Assembly: GCF_019430905.1 (NCBI RefSeq)
Contig: NZ_JAHYCA010000008.1
Span: forward strand, 62,001 to 126,000
DNA length: 64,000 nt
Direction: 5' to 3'
Source of the DNA: Billgrantia antri
Lineage (GTDB): Bacteria > Pseudomonadota > Gammaproteobacteria > Pseudomonadales > Halomonadaceae
The notes below the pieces were generated by a model. The model was given only the letters and a program-made list of their open reading frames with translations, searched no databases and was not told the origin of the DNA. Below are positions 45,674 to 54,532 of this stretch, in pieces (within the stretch, counting starts at the first letter, position 1; every line of letters begins with the position of its first letter). The position numbers and the translations under genes are program-made.

Positions 45674-46864
45674 ATGTTCAAGAACGCCTACATCCCTTAC
45701 GGCGGCTACTACACCACGCCTTTCTGCAAGTGGATGGGCAGCCTGGCCAACGTCAACGCCATCGAGCTGGGCGCGGCCACCAGCAAGCGCTGGTTCGCCA
45801 GCCGCGAAATCGACCCCGCCATCATCGACTACCTCTACCTGGGCGTGTCGGTGGGCCAGAAGTCGATCTTCTACGGCGCGCCCTGGGCCGCGGCCATGAT
45901 GGGCGCCGGCCAGGCGCCGGGCCAGAACATCACCCAGGCCTGCGCCACCGCCACCACGGCGGTGTTCAATGCCGCCCTGGCGGTGGACTCCGGCAGCTTC
46001 GATACCACCTATTGCCTGCTGGCCGACCGGCCCTCCAACGGTCCGCACACCATCTGGCCGAATCCCAACGGGCCAGGCGGCGAGGTGATCGCCGAGAACT
46101 GGAACATGGACAACATCGCCGCCGACCCGGCCACCAGCAAGGACATGCTGACCACCGCCGAGAACGTGGCGCGGGAGCACGGCTTCAGCCGCGAGCAGGC
46201 GGATGAGCTGACCCTGCGGCGCTATGAGCAGTATGCCGAGGCGCTGGCCGACGAGCGCGCCTTTCAGAAGCGCTACATGTTTCCGGTGGAGGTGGCTGTC
46301 TCGCGCAAGGAGACCAAGCTCGTCGAGGCCGACGAGGGCGTGACCGCGACCAGTGCCGAGGGCCTCGCCAGGCTGCGGGCGGTGCAGCCGGACGGCATTC
46401 ATACCTATGGGGCCCAGACCCACCCGGCCGATGCCAATGCCGGCATTGTCGTCACCACTCGTGAGCGCGCCGTTGAGCTCAGCCGCGACCCACAGATGGC
46501 CGTGCAGGTGGTGGCCTACGGCCATGCCCGCACCAAGCCGGCCCACATGCCGATGGCACCGGCCGATTCGGTCAAGCGCGCGCTCGCCCGCGCCGATCTC
46601 CGGCTCGACCAAATCAAGACGATCAAGAATCACACGCCGTTCATCGCCAACGACCTGCACCTGGCCAAGGCGCTGGGGCTCGATGCCCACACCTTCAACA
46701 ACTACGGCACCTCGCTGGTCTACGGCCATCCCCAGGCGCCGACGCTGGCTCGCCTGCTGATCGAAGCCATCGAGGAGACCGCGCTCAAAGGCGGCGGCTA
46801 CGCCCTGGTCACCGGCTGCGCGGCAGGCGACTCCGCGGCCGCGCTGATCGTCAAGGTGGGCTGA
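45674..46864 (+). CDS. Divergent thiolase-family protein
   Basis: This 396-residue protein has the nucleophile Cys in ITQACATATTAVFNAAL (near residue 94), the GHP motif as YGHPQAPTLARLLIE and a C-terminal Cys in VTGCAAGDSAAALIV. The canonical NEAF element is replaced by KNHTPFIANDL, so it is not a standard acetyl-CoA acetyltransferase and may take an unusual 3-ketoacyl-CoA. TTGGAGATC precedes the ATG at 45674. It probably removes acetyl-CoA after the CoA-transferase step. Confidence 0.82.
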   Translation: MFKNAYIPYGGYYTTPFCKWMGSLANVNAIELGAATSKRWFASREIDPAIIDYLYLGVSVGQKSIFYGAPWAAAMMGAGQAPGQNITQACATATTAVFNAALAVDSGSFDTTYCLLADRPSNGPHTIWPNPNGPGGEVIAENWNMDNIAADPATSKDMLTTAENVAREHGFSREQADELTLRRYEQYAEALADERAFQKRYMFPVEVAVSRKETKLVEADEGVTATSAEGLARLRAVQPDGIHTYGAQTHPADANAGIVVTTRERAVELSRDPQMAVQVVAYGHARTKPAHMPMAPADSVKRALARADLRLDQIKTIKNHTPFIANDLHLAKALGLDAHTFNNYGTSLVYGHPQAPTLARLLIEAIEETALKGGGYALVTGCAAGDSAAALIVKVG

Positions 46865-46984
46865 TTTTCTCCGGTTCTACGACCGGGAAAGCCCGCCAAG
46901 GGAGACGGCGGGTGTGAATGCAAGAGAGCAAGGGAGATGGGTTTCACGTTGTAGACGTCAACTAGAACAACACGGAGATGAATA

Positions 46985-48052
46985 ATGAAATTGAATAAAA
47001 AAAGACTGGCCATGGCGGTCGCGCTTTGCGCTTTTTCGGCACAGGCGAATGCCCTGGATCTGGGTGAGGTCGGTGGCGCGAATCTGAGTATCGGTGGCTA
47101 CGTCAAGGCGGAGGGAATCTTTACCGACCCCGATGGGGGCGACAGAAACTTCGATGCCAGTGCACGTCAGTCGCGCATCAATTTCAAGGTCGACAAGGAC
47201 ATTCAAGGCCATAGCGTGACGGGCTTCATAGAGGGTGATTTCTGGGATAATGCCACGGATGCATCGGATACCAGTTACGCCATGCGTTTGCGCCACGCCT
47301 TCATCCAGGTCGACGACTTTACCCTCGGGCAGACCTGGTCGGGGCAGTTCTTTGCCAATGCACCATTTGACGTCGAGGTTCTCGATTTCTATGGCACGGG
47401 GGTCGGAAGCGTTTCCGGTAGCGGCGCGGTCGTACGACCCGACGTGGTGCTGCACTACACACCGGGTGGTTTCCGCTTCAGTCTCCAGGATCCGGTCTAC
47501 CAGGATGCCGATTTCCCGGACATGGTCGCCTCCTACACTTACCGCACCGAGTCGGGACACGCTTTCAATGCCGCGGTTACCGGGCGGGAGGTCGAGACCG
47601 GCATCGACGATTCGGAATTCGGCGCCGCGTTTTCCATCGCTGCCAAGTTCAACTTCGGTGATACCGCTCTTGCGCTGGGCGGCTACACGGGGAAAGGCAA
47701 CAACGTCTACTCCGGCTGGGGGTATAACGGGGCAACGAACCCCAGCACAATCGCTGCACGCGGGGAGGTCGATGCGTCTGGCGATCTGGTGAGTACGACA
47801 GGGTTGAGTGCAGGTCTGAGCCATCGCTTCAGTGACCGACTCCGGGGCAATATTCGCTATGCCCAGGTGGAAGCGGACGAGGTGGCGCCGACCGTTGCCG
47901 ACGACACCCTCCAGATGGTTAACGTCAATCTGATCTATACCGACTTGCCCAACCTGGACTTCGGCATCGAGTGGCGCGACCGCAATGCGACGACCATGCC
48001 GCTGCGTCCGGCTGGGCAACAGGTGGAGTTGATGGCGATGTACAAGTTCTGA
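46985..48052 (+). CDS. Outer-membrane porin (DcaP-like)
   Basis: This 355-residue protein has a signal peptide ending SAQANA (residues 1-23), alternating beta-strand pattern and a terminal Phe (MAMYKF) as required for barrel assembly. The N-terminal LSIGGYVKAEGIF and the ARQSRINFKVDKD segment recall DcaP-type porins, which admit dicarboxylates and aromatic acids. It ends the operon of the TRAP transporter, CoA-transferase and thiolase, giving a route from outer membrane to CoA ester. A strong terminator follows at 48088. Confidence 0.85.
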   Translation: MKLNKKRLAMAVALCAFSAQANALDLGEVGGANLSIGGYVKAEGIFTDPDGGDRNFDASARQSRINFKVDKDIQGHSVTGFIEGDFWDNATDASDTSYAMRLRHAFIQVDDFTLGQTWSGQFFANAPFDVEVLDFYGTGVGSVSGSGAVVRPDVVLHYTPGGFRFSLQDPVYQDADFPDMVASYTYRTESGHAFNAAVTGREVETGIDDSEFGAAFSIAAKFNFGDTALALGGYTGKGNNVYSGWGYNGATNPSTIAARGEVDASGDLVSTTGLSAGLSHRFSDRLRGNIRYAQVEADEVAPTVADDTLQMVNVNLIYTDLPNLDFGIEWRDRNATTMPLRPAGQQVELMAMYKF

Positions 48053-48087
48053 GGAAATACCTGGCCCTTGTTTCGATCGCTATCGTT

Positions 48088-48126
48088 GGGGCGAATCATT
48101 GATGTTCAATGATTCGCCCCTTTTTG
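48088..48126. terminator. Terminator between convergent porin and acyl-CoA dehydrogenase genes
   Basis: Arms GGGGCGAATCATTGA (48088-48102) and TCAATGATTCGCCCC (48106-48120), then six T. It serves the porin gene. Confidence 0.85.
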
Positions 48127-48267
48127 CTGGCAGCCGGAGGGCAACAATCCGGGCAGCCTGTCGGTCATCAGGCAAGCCGGTAGGGTAGGTCGTGTTTATC
48201 TGAACGTTGCCTGGGAGCGAGAGCAGCAGCGGTGGCGGCCCGGTCTGTGTGTCTCGTTCGCGCAGGC

Positions 48268-50052
48268 TTAGAATCCCTGCTCGGAAAAATGGCTCAGCAC
48301 CGCGCCGGCATGGCGCAGGGTATGGCCGTGGGCATGAGCGTGAGGGGCCTGGGTGGCCAGGTAGAAGCGGGCCAGTTCTATCAGGCTCTGCAAGTACTCG
48401 GCGTCACCCTCTCTTTGCTCATGCCGGGCCTCGGCGGCCAGCGCCAGGCGCGCCATCTGCCAGGCACCGCAGGCGGTGCCCAGCAGATGCAGTAGCGGCA
48501 CGGCGCCGGCGAAGAGCACAGCGGTGTCGGCCTGGTGGGCGAGCAGCCAGTCGACACTTTCGTCGAGCAGGGTGGCCTGGTCGTCGAGTGCCCCCGCCAG
48601 GTCGCCGAGTCGCTCATGGGCACGGAGCCGGACGGCGGTCTCGCGAATATCACCGATCAGTTCGCGCAGGGTGGCGCCGTCTTCGCGCAGGATCTTGCGC
48701 CCCAGCAGGTCGTTGGCCTGGATGCCGGTGGTGCCCTCGTAGATAGTGATGACGCGGGCATCGCGGAACAGCTGGGCGACGCCGGTCTCCTCGACGAAGC
48801 CCATGCCGCCGAACACCTGGATGGCCTCGTCGCAGAGATCGTTTCCCACCTCGGTGCACCAGCCCTTGGCCACCGGCATCAGCAGATCGACGTAGCGCCG
48901 GTGCTTGTCGGCGACCTCGTCGTCGGGGTGGTGGCGGGCGATATCGAACCAGCCGGCGGCGCTGTAGAGCAGGCCGCGCATGGCCATCAGCCGGGCGCGC
49001 ATCGAGACCAGCATGCGCTTGACGTCGGGGTGGACGAGGATCGGCCTGCCGCTCTCACCGCTGACGATGTCGCGACCCTGGACGCGTTCGCGGGCGTAGG
49101 CGAGTGCGGCCTGATAGGCGCGCTCGCCGAGGGCCACGCCCTGCACCCCAACGCTGAAGCGGGCATCGTTCATCATCACGAACATGGTGGCCAAGCCCTG
49201 GTGCGGTTCGCCCACCAGATAGCCCAGCGCGCCCCCATCGTCGCCGTAGCTGAGGGTGCAGGTGGGGCTGCCGTGGATGCCCATCTTGTGCTCAATGGCG
49301 ATGCAGCGGATGTCGTTGCGCTGCCCCGGCTCGCCCCGCTCGTCGAGCAGGTACTTGGGCACCAGGAATAGCGACAGCCCCTTCACCCCCGGCGGGGCGT
49401 CGGGCAGCCGGGCGAGTACCAGATGCACGATGTTGGGGGTGAGCTCGTGCTCGCCGTAGGAGATAAAGATCTTTTGCCCATACAAGCGAAACGCGCCGTC
49501 TTCCGTAGGCTCGGCGCGCATGCGCGTGGCGGCCAGGTCGGAGCCGGCCTGGGGCTCGGTGAGGTTCATGGTGGCCGCCCACTCGCCGCTGACGATCTTG
49601 TCCAGCCAGGTGGCCTTCTGTTTCTCGCTGGCGGCGATGGTCAGCGCTTCGGTCTGGCCGACGTTGAGCTGGGGCAGCATGGCGAAGGCCATGTTGGCCG
49701 AGAACCACATCTCCCACACCGGGGTGGAGACCAGCTTGGGCAGTCCCTGGCCGCCGTGCTCGGGGGGCAGGGAGAGGCCGATCCAGCCGGCCTCGCGGAA
49801 CTGGTCGTAGGCCGCCTTCCAGCCCTCGGGAGCGACCACTCGCTCGCCTTCCAGGCGACAGCCCTGCTGATCGCCGACCGGGTTGAGCGGAGCGAGCACA
49901 CCGGCGGCAAACTTGCCGGCCTCCTCCAGCACGGCGTTGACCAGATCCGGCGAGGCATCCTCGCATTCGGGCAGCTCGCCGATCCCCTCGAGACCGGCCA
50001 ACTCCTCGAGGATGAACTGCATATCACGCAGCGGCGCTTGGTAGTCGAGCAT
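48268..50052 (-). CDS. Long-chain-form acyl-CoA dehydrogenase (DmdC-like)
   Basis: This 594-residue FAD acyl-CoA dehydrogenase is of the enlarged class that includes DmdC. It starts MLDYQAPLRDMQFILEEL, has the FAD-binding MNLTEPQAGSDLAATRMRA, RFSVGVQGVALGERAYQ, and VFGGMGFVEETGVAQLFRDARVITIYEGTTGIQANDLLGRK with the catalytic base region, and a helical C-terminal extension. It would make the 2,3-enoyl-CoA in a beta-oxidation cycle. It lies 227 bases after the SDR gene in the same direction. Confidence 0.9.
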   Translation of the reverse strand: MLDYQAPLRDMQFILEELAGLEGIGELPECEDASPDLVNAVLEEAGKFAAGVLAPLNPVGDQQGCRLEGERVVAPEGWKAAYDQFREAGWIGLSLPPEHGGQGLPKLVSTPVWEMWFSANMAFAMLPQLNVGQTEALTIAASEKQKATWLDKIVSGEWAATMNLTEPQAGSDLAATRMRAEPTEDGAFRLYGQKIFISYGEHELTPNIVHLVLARLPDAPPGVKGLSLFLVPKYLLDERGEPGQRNDIRCIAIEHKMGIHGSPTCTLSYGDDGGALGYLVGEPHQGLATMFVMMNDARFSVGVQGVALGERAYQAALAYARERVQGRDIVSGESGRPILVHPDVKRMLVSMRARLMAMRGLLYSAAGWFDIARHHPDDEVADKHRRYVDLLMPVAKGWCTEVGNDLCDEAIQVFGGMGFVEETGVAQLFRDARVITIYEGTTGIQANDLLGRKILREDGATLRELIGDIRETAVRLRAHERLGDLAGALDDQATLLDESVDWLLAHQADTAVLFAGAVPLLHLLGTACGAWQMARLALAAEARHEQREGDAEYLQSLIELARFYLATQAPHAHAHGHTLRHAGAVLSHFSEQGF

Positions 50053-50279
50053 GATGAATTTTCACCCCTGGCGTAGTGGCTGGATCGTGAGTGGAAAAGG
50101 CGCCGTTCCCGAAGCTTGGTGTTCCACAGGTCCGGCGGGATGAGCGCCGGGGACAAGCCGAAGCGAGGGTCTTTTGCCAGGGATGGCAAAAGTAGCGCCC
50201 AGGGATGGGTTCACAGCGCCCTCGCGCAGGCTTGTTGCCGGTAAAGCTCATCTCCTTATGTGAGCCGTGAAAGAACGGA
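50053..50279. other. Intergenic gap with possible dispersed repeat
   Basis: The part near 50180-50235 (containing GCGCCCAGGGATGGG, then TTCACAGCGCCC) looks like a short sequence I associate with intergenic regions of Halomonas genomes. Copy number must be checked. Confidence 0.35.
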
Positions 50280-51065
50280 CTAGCGGGGGGCCATACGTAT
50301 TGAACCATCCAACCGAATCGTCTCGCCGTTGAGCATGGAGTTGTCGACGATATGGCAGGCCAGACGCGCAAACTCATCGGGCTCGCCCAGGCGGCTGGGA
50401 AAGGGAATGAAAGCCGCCAGCGATTGCTGCGCTTCCTCCGGCAGGGCTTCCATCAGCGGGGTTCGGAACAGCCCCGGGGCGATGGTCATCACGCGAATGC
50501 CATGGCGCGCCAGCTCACGGGCGATGGGCAGGGTCATGGCGACGATACCGCCCTTGGAGGCCGCATAGGCGGGCTGGCCAATCTGGCCGTCGAAGGCGGC
50601 TACGGAAGCGGTATTGATGATCACCCCGCGCTCGCCGTCGGCCTGAGGATCGCCCTTGGCCATGGCCGCGGCGGCCAGGCGCAGCATGTTGAAGCTGCCC
50701 AGCAGGTTGATGTTGATGATGCGCGAGAAAGCCTCCAGCGCCAGCGGTTCGCCGTGACGGTCGACCACCTTGGCGGGATCGCCGACCCCGGCGCAGTTGA
50801 TCAGCCCTTGCAGGCCGCCGAAGGCGTCCACGGCCAGTGCGACCGCGGCTTCGGCATCAGCCTCACGGGTGACGTCGGTACGCTGGAACAGCGCGCGATC
50901 GGTGGCGCTCCTGGCGTTCAGCTCGCCTGCCAGCGCCTCGCCGCGCTCGGCATTGAGATCGACAATCACGACGTTGGCGCCGGCATCGTGCAAGGCACGC
51001 GCGGTGGCTTCTCCCAGCCCCGAGGCGCCGCCGGAAACGATGAACGTGTTGTCCTGAAATTTCAT
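50280..51065 (-). CDS. SDR-family 3-hydroxyacyl-CoA dehydrogenase
   Basis: This 261-residue short-chain dehydrogenase is of the type II 3-hydroxyacyl-CoA dehydrogenase (HSD17B10-like) group: [54 protein letters not shown] with the Tyr-Lys pair, and [17 protein letters not shown]. It would oxidise the 3-hydroxyacyl-CoA made by the hydratase. GAGGAGG precedes the ATG. It starts 10 bases after the hydratase gene. Confidence 0.88.
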   Translation of the reverse strand: MKFQDNTFIVSGGASGLGEATARALHDAGANVVIVDLNAERGEALAGELNARSATDRALFQRTDVTREADAEAAVALAVDAFGGLQGLINCAGVGDPAKVVDRHGEPLALEAFSRIININLLGSFNMLRLAAAAMAKGDPQADGERGVIINTASVAAFDGQIGQPAYAASKGGIVAMTLPIARELARHGIRVMTIAPGLFRTPLMEALPEEAQQSLAAFIPFPSRLGEPDEFARLACHIVDNSMLNGETIRLDGSIRMAPR

Positions 51066-51075
51066 GATGTCCTCC

Positions 51076-51846
51076 TCAGGTACGTGGGCCCTGGCCTTTC
51101 TTCTTGAAAAAATCCCCGATACGTTCGGCGACCTCGGGGCTGGTCTGGGTCAGCGCGGCGGTCAGCGACTCGACGAACAGGCCGTCGTCGCTGGCCATGT
51201 TGTCGATACGCGAGATGGCGGTGACCATGGCCCAGTTGGCCATGGGGGCGTTCTCGGCGATGCGGGCGGCCAACTGGCGCGCCTTGTCGAGGCTCTCGCC
51301 CTCGCCGACCACATAGTGGGAGAGGCCGAGTCGCTGGCCCTCGTCCGCCGCCATGACCCGGCCGGTGAGCATCATTTCGCACATGCGGCCGGGACCGATG
51401 ATGTTGGCCACCCGCACCGAGGCGCCGCCACCGACGAAGATGCCGTGGCGCCCCTCGGGCAGTTGATAGACGGTACTGGTCTCGGCGACTCGCACATGAG
51501 TGGCGGTGGCAAGCTCCAGGCCGCCGCCGATGACGGCACCCTGCATGGCGCTGACCACCGGAATGCCGCCGTTCTGCAACCGATCGAAGATGCGATGCCA
51601 ACTGCGGGAGTGCTTTACCACGCCAAAGGGCTCACGGTGCTGGTGTTCGGCCAGGTCGAGCCCGGCGCAGAAGTGCTTGCCCTCGGCAGCTAGAACGATG
51701 ACCCGAGCATTTTCGGGGGTGGCGGTCAGTGCCTCTTCCAAAGCGCTGAGCAGGCGATCGCTGACGGCGTTACGTTTCTCCGGTCGTGCCAGCGTGATGG
51801 TGTAGATGCTGTCATCCAGAGACTTCTTGACGAGAGTTTCGGTCAT
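51076..51846 (-). CDS. Enoyl-CoA hydratase / crotonase family protein
   Basis: This 256-residue crotonase has [31 protein letters not shown] and [20 protein letters not shown]. Both glutamates used by true hydratases are present (GGGLE and LPE), whereas hydroxycinnamoyl-CoA hydratase-lyases keep only one, so a hydratase role in beta-oxidation is more likely than direct vanillin formation. It is the first gene of the hydratase-SDR-acyl-CoA dehydrogenase operon, with an inverted repeat upstream at 51894. Confidence 0.87.
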   Translation of the reverse strand: MTETLVKKSLDDSIYTITLARPEKRNAVSDRLLSALEEALTATPENARVIVLAAEGKHFCAGLDLAEHQHREPFGVVKHSRSWHRIFDRLQNGGIPVVSAMQGAVIGGGLELATATHVRVAETSTVYQLPEGRHGIFVGGGASVRVANIIGPGRMCEMMLTGRVMAADEGQRLGLSHYVVGEGESLDKARQLAARIAENAPMANWAMVTAISRIDNMASDDGLFVESLTAALTQTSPEVAERIGDFFKKKGQGPRT

Positions 51847-51893
51847 GGGGGCCTCGGCAGTGGTTCGTCAGGCTGAGCGCTTGTTGTCCATAG

Positions 51894-51918
51894 ATACTGT
51901 TGTGATTATAAACAGTAT
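51894..51918. promoter_or_regulatory. Inverted repeat upstream of the beta-oxidation operon
   Basis: ATACTGTT-N9-AACAGTAT, perfect 8-base arms, 48 bases upstream of the hydratase ATG. Its core TGTT-N9-AACA (51898-51914) also occurs before fcs and before the TRAP operon. Confidence 0.6.
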
Positions 51919-52000
51919 AAAGACTACAGCACCATCCCCGACGGGTCATTCTTGCTCTGTTACGTCTTTGGTCTAGTGCGGACTTCGGCGTGGGGCGTAA

Positions 52001-52026
52001 CGAAAACGGCGGCCCGAGGGCCGCCG
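52001..52026 (-). terminator. Terminator of the NahR-like LysR gene
   Basis: Read on the minus strand, GGCGGCCC and GGGCCGCC arms (52008-52025) are followed by TTTT (AAAA at 52003-52006 on the plus strand). It lies 23 bases after the LysR stop. Confidence 0.7.
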
Positions 52027-52048
52027 CCGTAATGCTATAGGGCCACCG

Positions 52049-52954
52049 TCACTCGGCGAACATCTCGAAGACCATACCGCGCAGCCAGCGGTTGCCGGCA
52101 TCCTGATGGAAGCGCCGGTGCCAGAAGAGGTTGATCGGAATCTCGGGGAAAGGCACGGGGTGCTCGCGCATCGCCAGCCGGAACCGCTCCCGGGTCACCT
52201 CGGCCAGCTTGTCGGTGACCGTCACCACCAGGTCGGTGCTGCTGACGATATAGGGCACGGCGGCGAAGTGGGGCAGCTCGAGCCTGACCGGCCGGGTGAT
52301 GCGGGACCGGGCCAACTGCTCCTCCACGATGCCATGGCCGGTGCCCCGGGCCACCACCACGGCATGCTGGGCGGCGGCGAAGGCGTCCAGGTCGAACTCT
52401 CCCGCTGCCAGAGGATGGTCGGCTCTCATCAGGCAGACATAGCGCTGCACGAAGAGCCCCTGCTGGTAGAAGCCGGCGCCGAGCTGCGGAATCAGGCCGA
52501 TGGCCAGGTCGATCCGTCCGTCCTCCATCTCGCGCTTCAGGTCCTCGTTCTGGCTGCGTACCGTGTTCAGGGCGATGCCCGGCGCCTCCCGGGCCAGGCG
52601 CTGGAGCAGGCGAGGCAGGAAAACGATCTCGCCGATGTCGGTCATGGCAATGTTGAAGGTGCGCTCGCTCACCGCCGGGTTGAAGTCGTCCGGCCGGTTG
52701 AGGGTCTCCTGCAGCCGGGCCAGGGCCTCGGCGATGGGCGGATGCAGGCGGGAGGCCAATGGTGTCGGCATCAGGCCCTTGGAGGTACGCTCGAAGAGCT
52801 CGTCGCCGAGCAGGGTGCGCAGCCGTTTCAGGGCGTGACTGACCGCGGGCTGGGTGAGCCCGAGGCGTAGCGCCACGCGCTGGGTGTTCTGCTCCTGGTA
52901 GAGGAGGTCGAAGACCACCAGCAGGTTCACGTCGATCTCCGACAGCTTGATCAT
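52049..52954 (-). CDS. LysR-family regulator, NahR/DntR-like
   Basis: This 301-residue LysR protein starts MIKLSEIDVNLLVVFDLLYQ, with the helix-turn-helix VALRLGLTQPAVSHALKRLR and the effector domain RTFNIAMTDIGEIVFLPRLLQ, typical of the NahR/DntR group that senses salicylate and related acids. It is divergent from a salicylate hydroxylase gene. I chose the ATG at 52954; a TTG at 53005 gives 17 more residues. The spacer to 53161 holds no gene. Confidence 0.88.
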   Translation of the reverse strand: MIKLSEIDVNLLVVFDLLYQEQNTQRVALRLGLTQPAVSHALKRLRTLLGDELFERTSKGLMPTPLASRLHPPIAEALARLQETLNRPDDFNPAVSERTFNIAMTDIGEIVFLPRLLQRLAREAPGIALNTVRSQNEDLKREMEDGRIDLAIGLIPQLGAGFYQQGLFVQRYVCLMRADHPLAAGEFDLDAFAAAQHAVVVARGTGHGIVEEQLARSRITRPVRLELPHFAAVPYIVSSTDLVVTVTDKLAEVTRERFRLAMREHPVPFPEIPINLFWHRRFHQDAGNRWLRGMVFEMFAE

Positions 52955-53160
52955 GGCGTTCTCGTCGTCAGCGGGTGTCTTCCGGCCGTTCGTGGCATTG
53001 GACAAAGGTCGAGGCTCGAAGGGTCGAAATCATCCAGATTATTGTTTTACCGGCTTATTAGTCGTGCTTATGCAGCGAATGCAGGGTGCTGTGTGGTCCC
53101 CAGCGAGGGGTGTGCCTAGCGTAAGGACACATCCTCCGGCCACTTCACGGGAGCACGACC

Positions 53161-54465
53161 ATGGTATCCAACCTCCAACCAAAACGCCTTTCCATCGGCA
53201 TCGTCGGCGGCGGCATCGGCGGTGTGGCCTTCGCCGTGGCCCTGTCGCGGGATGCCGGCCTCGACGTCCAGCTCTTCGAGGCCGCACCGCAGTTCTCCGA
53301 GATCGGTGCCGGCGTCTCCTTCGGACCCAACGCTGTGCGGGCCATCTCCCTGCTCGGCCTGGAGAGTGCATATCGCCGCATCGCCGACTCCTCCCCGGCT
53401 CCCTTCGAGGATGTCTGGTTCGAATGGCGGCGCGGCCGCGACGACGCCTACCTGACCGCCTCCCTGGCGCCGGGCTGCGGGCAGTCCTCGGTGCACCGCG
53501 CCGACTTTCTGGACGCCATCGTCGCCAATCTGCCCGAGGGCATCGCCCGCTTCGGCAAGCGCTGTGCCGAGGTCAGGCAAGATGACGACGGCGTCGAGGT
53601 GGACTTCGAGGATGGCAGCCGCCATCGCTGCGACATCCTTATCGGCTTCGATGGCATCAAGTCGACGGTGCGTGACCATGTGCTACCCCCCGAGCAGTAC
53701 GGTGACCTCGGCCCCTTCTGGAGCGGCACCTATGCGTATCGCGGCATGATCCCCACCGGACAACTGGAGGCGGCCATGGAGGCCAGGGGAGCCGACCGGC
53801 GGTTGGCGCTGGTGCCGCAAATGTACCTGGGCCCCGACCGTCACATCCTGACCTTCCCGGTCAAGCAGTCCGAGCTGATCAACGTGGTGGCCTTCATCAC
53901 CGATCGCTCCACCCCCAACCCCCGGCTGCCCGAGGGCGAGGAGTGGGTCAAGGCCGTGGCCCAGCAGGAGTTGCTGGAGGTCTTTGCCGACTGGAGCGCC
54001 GCTTCCCGGGCCATCCTGGACTGCATTCCCGAGCCGACCCGCTGGGCCCTGCATGAGCTGCCGGAGCTGCCCTTCTATCACCGCGGTCGGGTGCTGATCG
54101 TGGGGGATGCGGCCCATGCCATGGTGCCCCACCAGGGCGCGGGAGCCGGCCAGGCGTTGGAGGACGCCTACGTGCTGGCCAGCCTGCTGTCCGATACCTC
54201 CTGTACCCGGCAAAACGCCCAGCAAGTACTGACGGCCTTCGAGGCGGTCCGCCACGCGCGCGCCTGCAGGGTGCAGCGTACCTCTCATGAAGCAGGGGAC
54301 CTCTACGAGTACAGCGCGCCGGGAATTGGCGCTGACGAGGCACGGCTCGCCGCCGATCTGGAGGCACGTTTCGACTGGCTCTGGAACCATGACCTACGGA
54401 ATGACGTGGCTGCGGCCAGAGTGCGCTTGGGGTGGGAGTCGGCGGACTCTTTCGCAACGGCCTGA
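53161..54465 (+). CDS. nahG: FAD-dependent salicylate 1-monooxygenase
   Basis: It hydroxylates and decarboxylates salicylate to catechol with NADH and FAD. The 434 residues equal the length of classic NahG. Motifs are IGIVGGGIGGVAFAVAL (FAD dinucleotide fold), the DG-type DILIGFDGIKSTVRDHVL, and the FAD-ribityl motif VGDAAHAMVPHQGAGAGQALEDAY. GGGAGCAC precedes the ATG. The NahR-type divergent regulator supports the call. No catechol dioxygenase is in the window, so catechol must be handled elsewhere. Confidence 0.87.
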   Translation: MVSNLQPKRLSIGIVGGGIGGVAFAVALSRDAGLDVQLFEAAPQFSEIGAGVSFGPNAVRAISLLGLESAYRRIADSSPAPFEDVWFEWRRGRDDAYLTASLAPGCGQSSVHRADFLDAIVANLPEGIARFGKRCAEVRQDDDGVEVDFEDGSRHRCDILIGFDGIKSTVRDHVLPPEQYGDLGPFWSGTYAYRGMIPTGQLEAAMEARGADRRLALVPQMYLGPDRHILTFPVKQSELINVVAFITDRSTPNPRLPEGEEWVKAVAQQELLEVFADWSAASRAILDCIPEPTRWALHELPELPFYHRGRVLIVGDAAHAMVPHQGAGAGQALEDAYVLASLLSDTSCTRQNAQQVLTAFEAVRHARACRVQRTSHEAGDLYEYSAPGIGADEARLAADLEARFDWLWNHDLRNDVAAARVRLGWESADSFATA

Positions 54466-54532
54466 CCCCGCGCTGACATGGGAGGTTAATCCCAAACCCT
54501 GAAGACAACGATAACAACCCCTGGAGCACACC

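Noticed and set aside
51076-51846. Crotonase as hydroxycinnamoyl-CoA hydratase-lyase (Ech)
   Set aside because: Both hydratase glutamates are present and the gene is operonic with an SDR and an acyl-CoA dehydrogenase, which favours ordinary hydratase chemistry.
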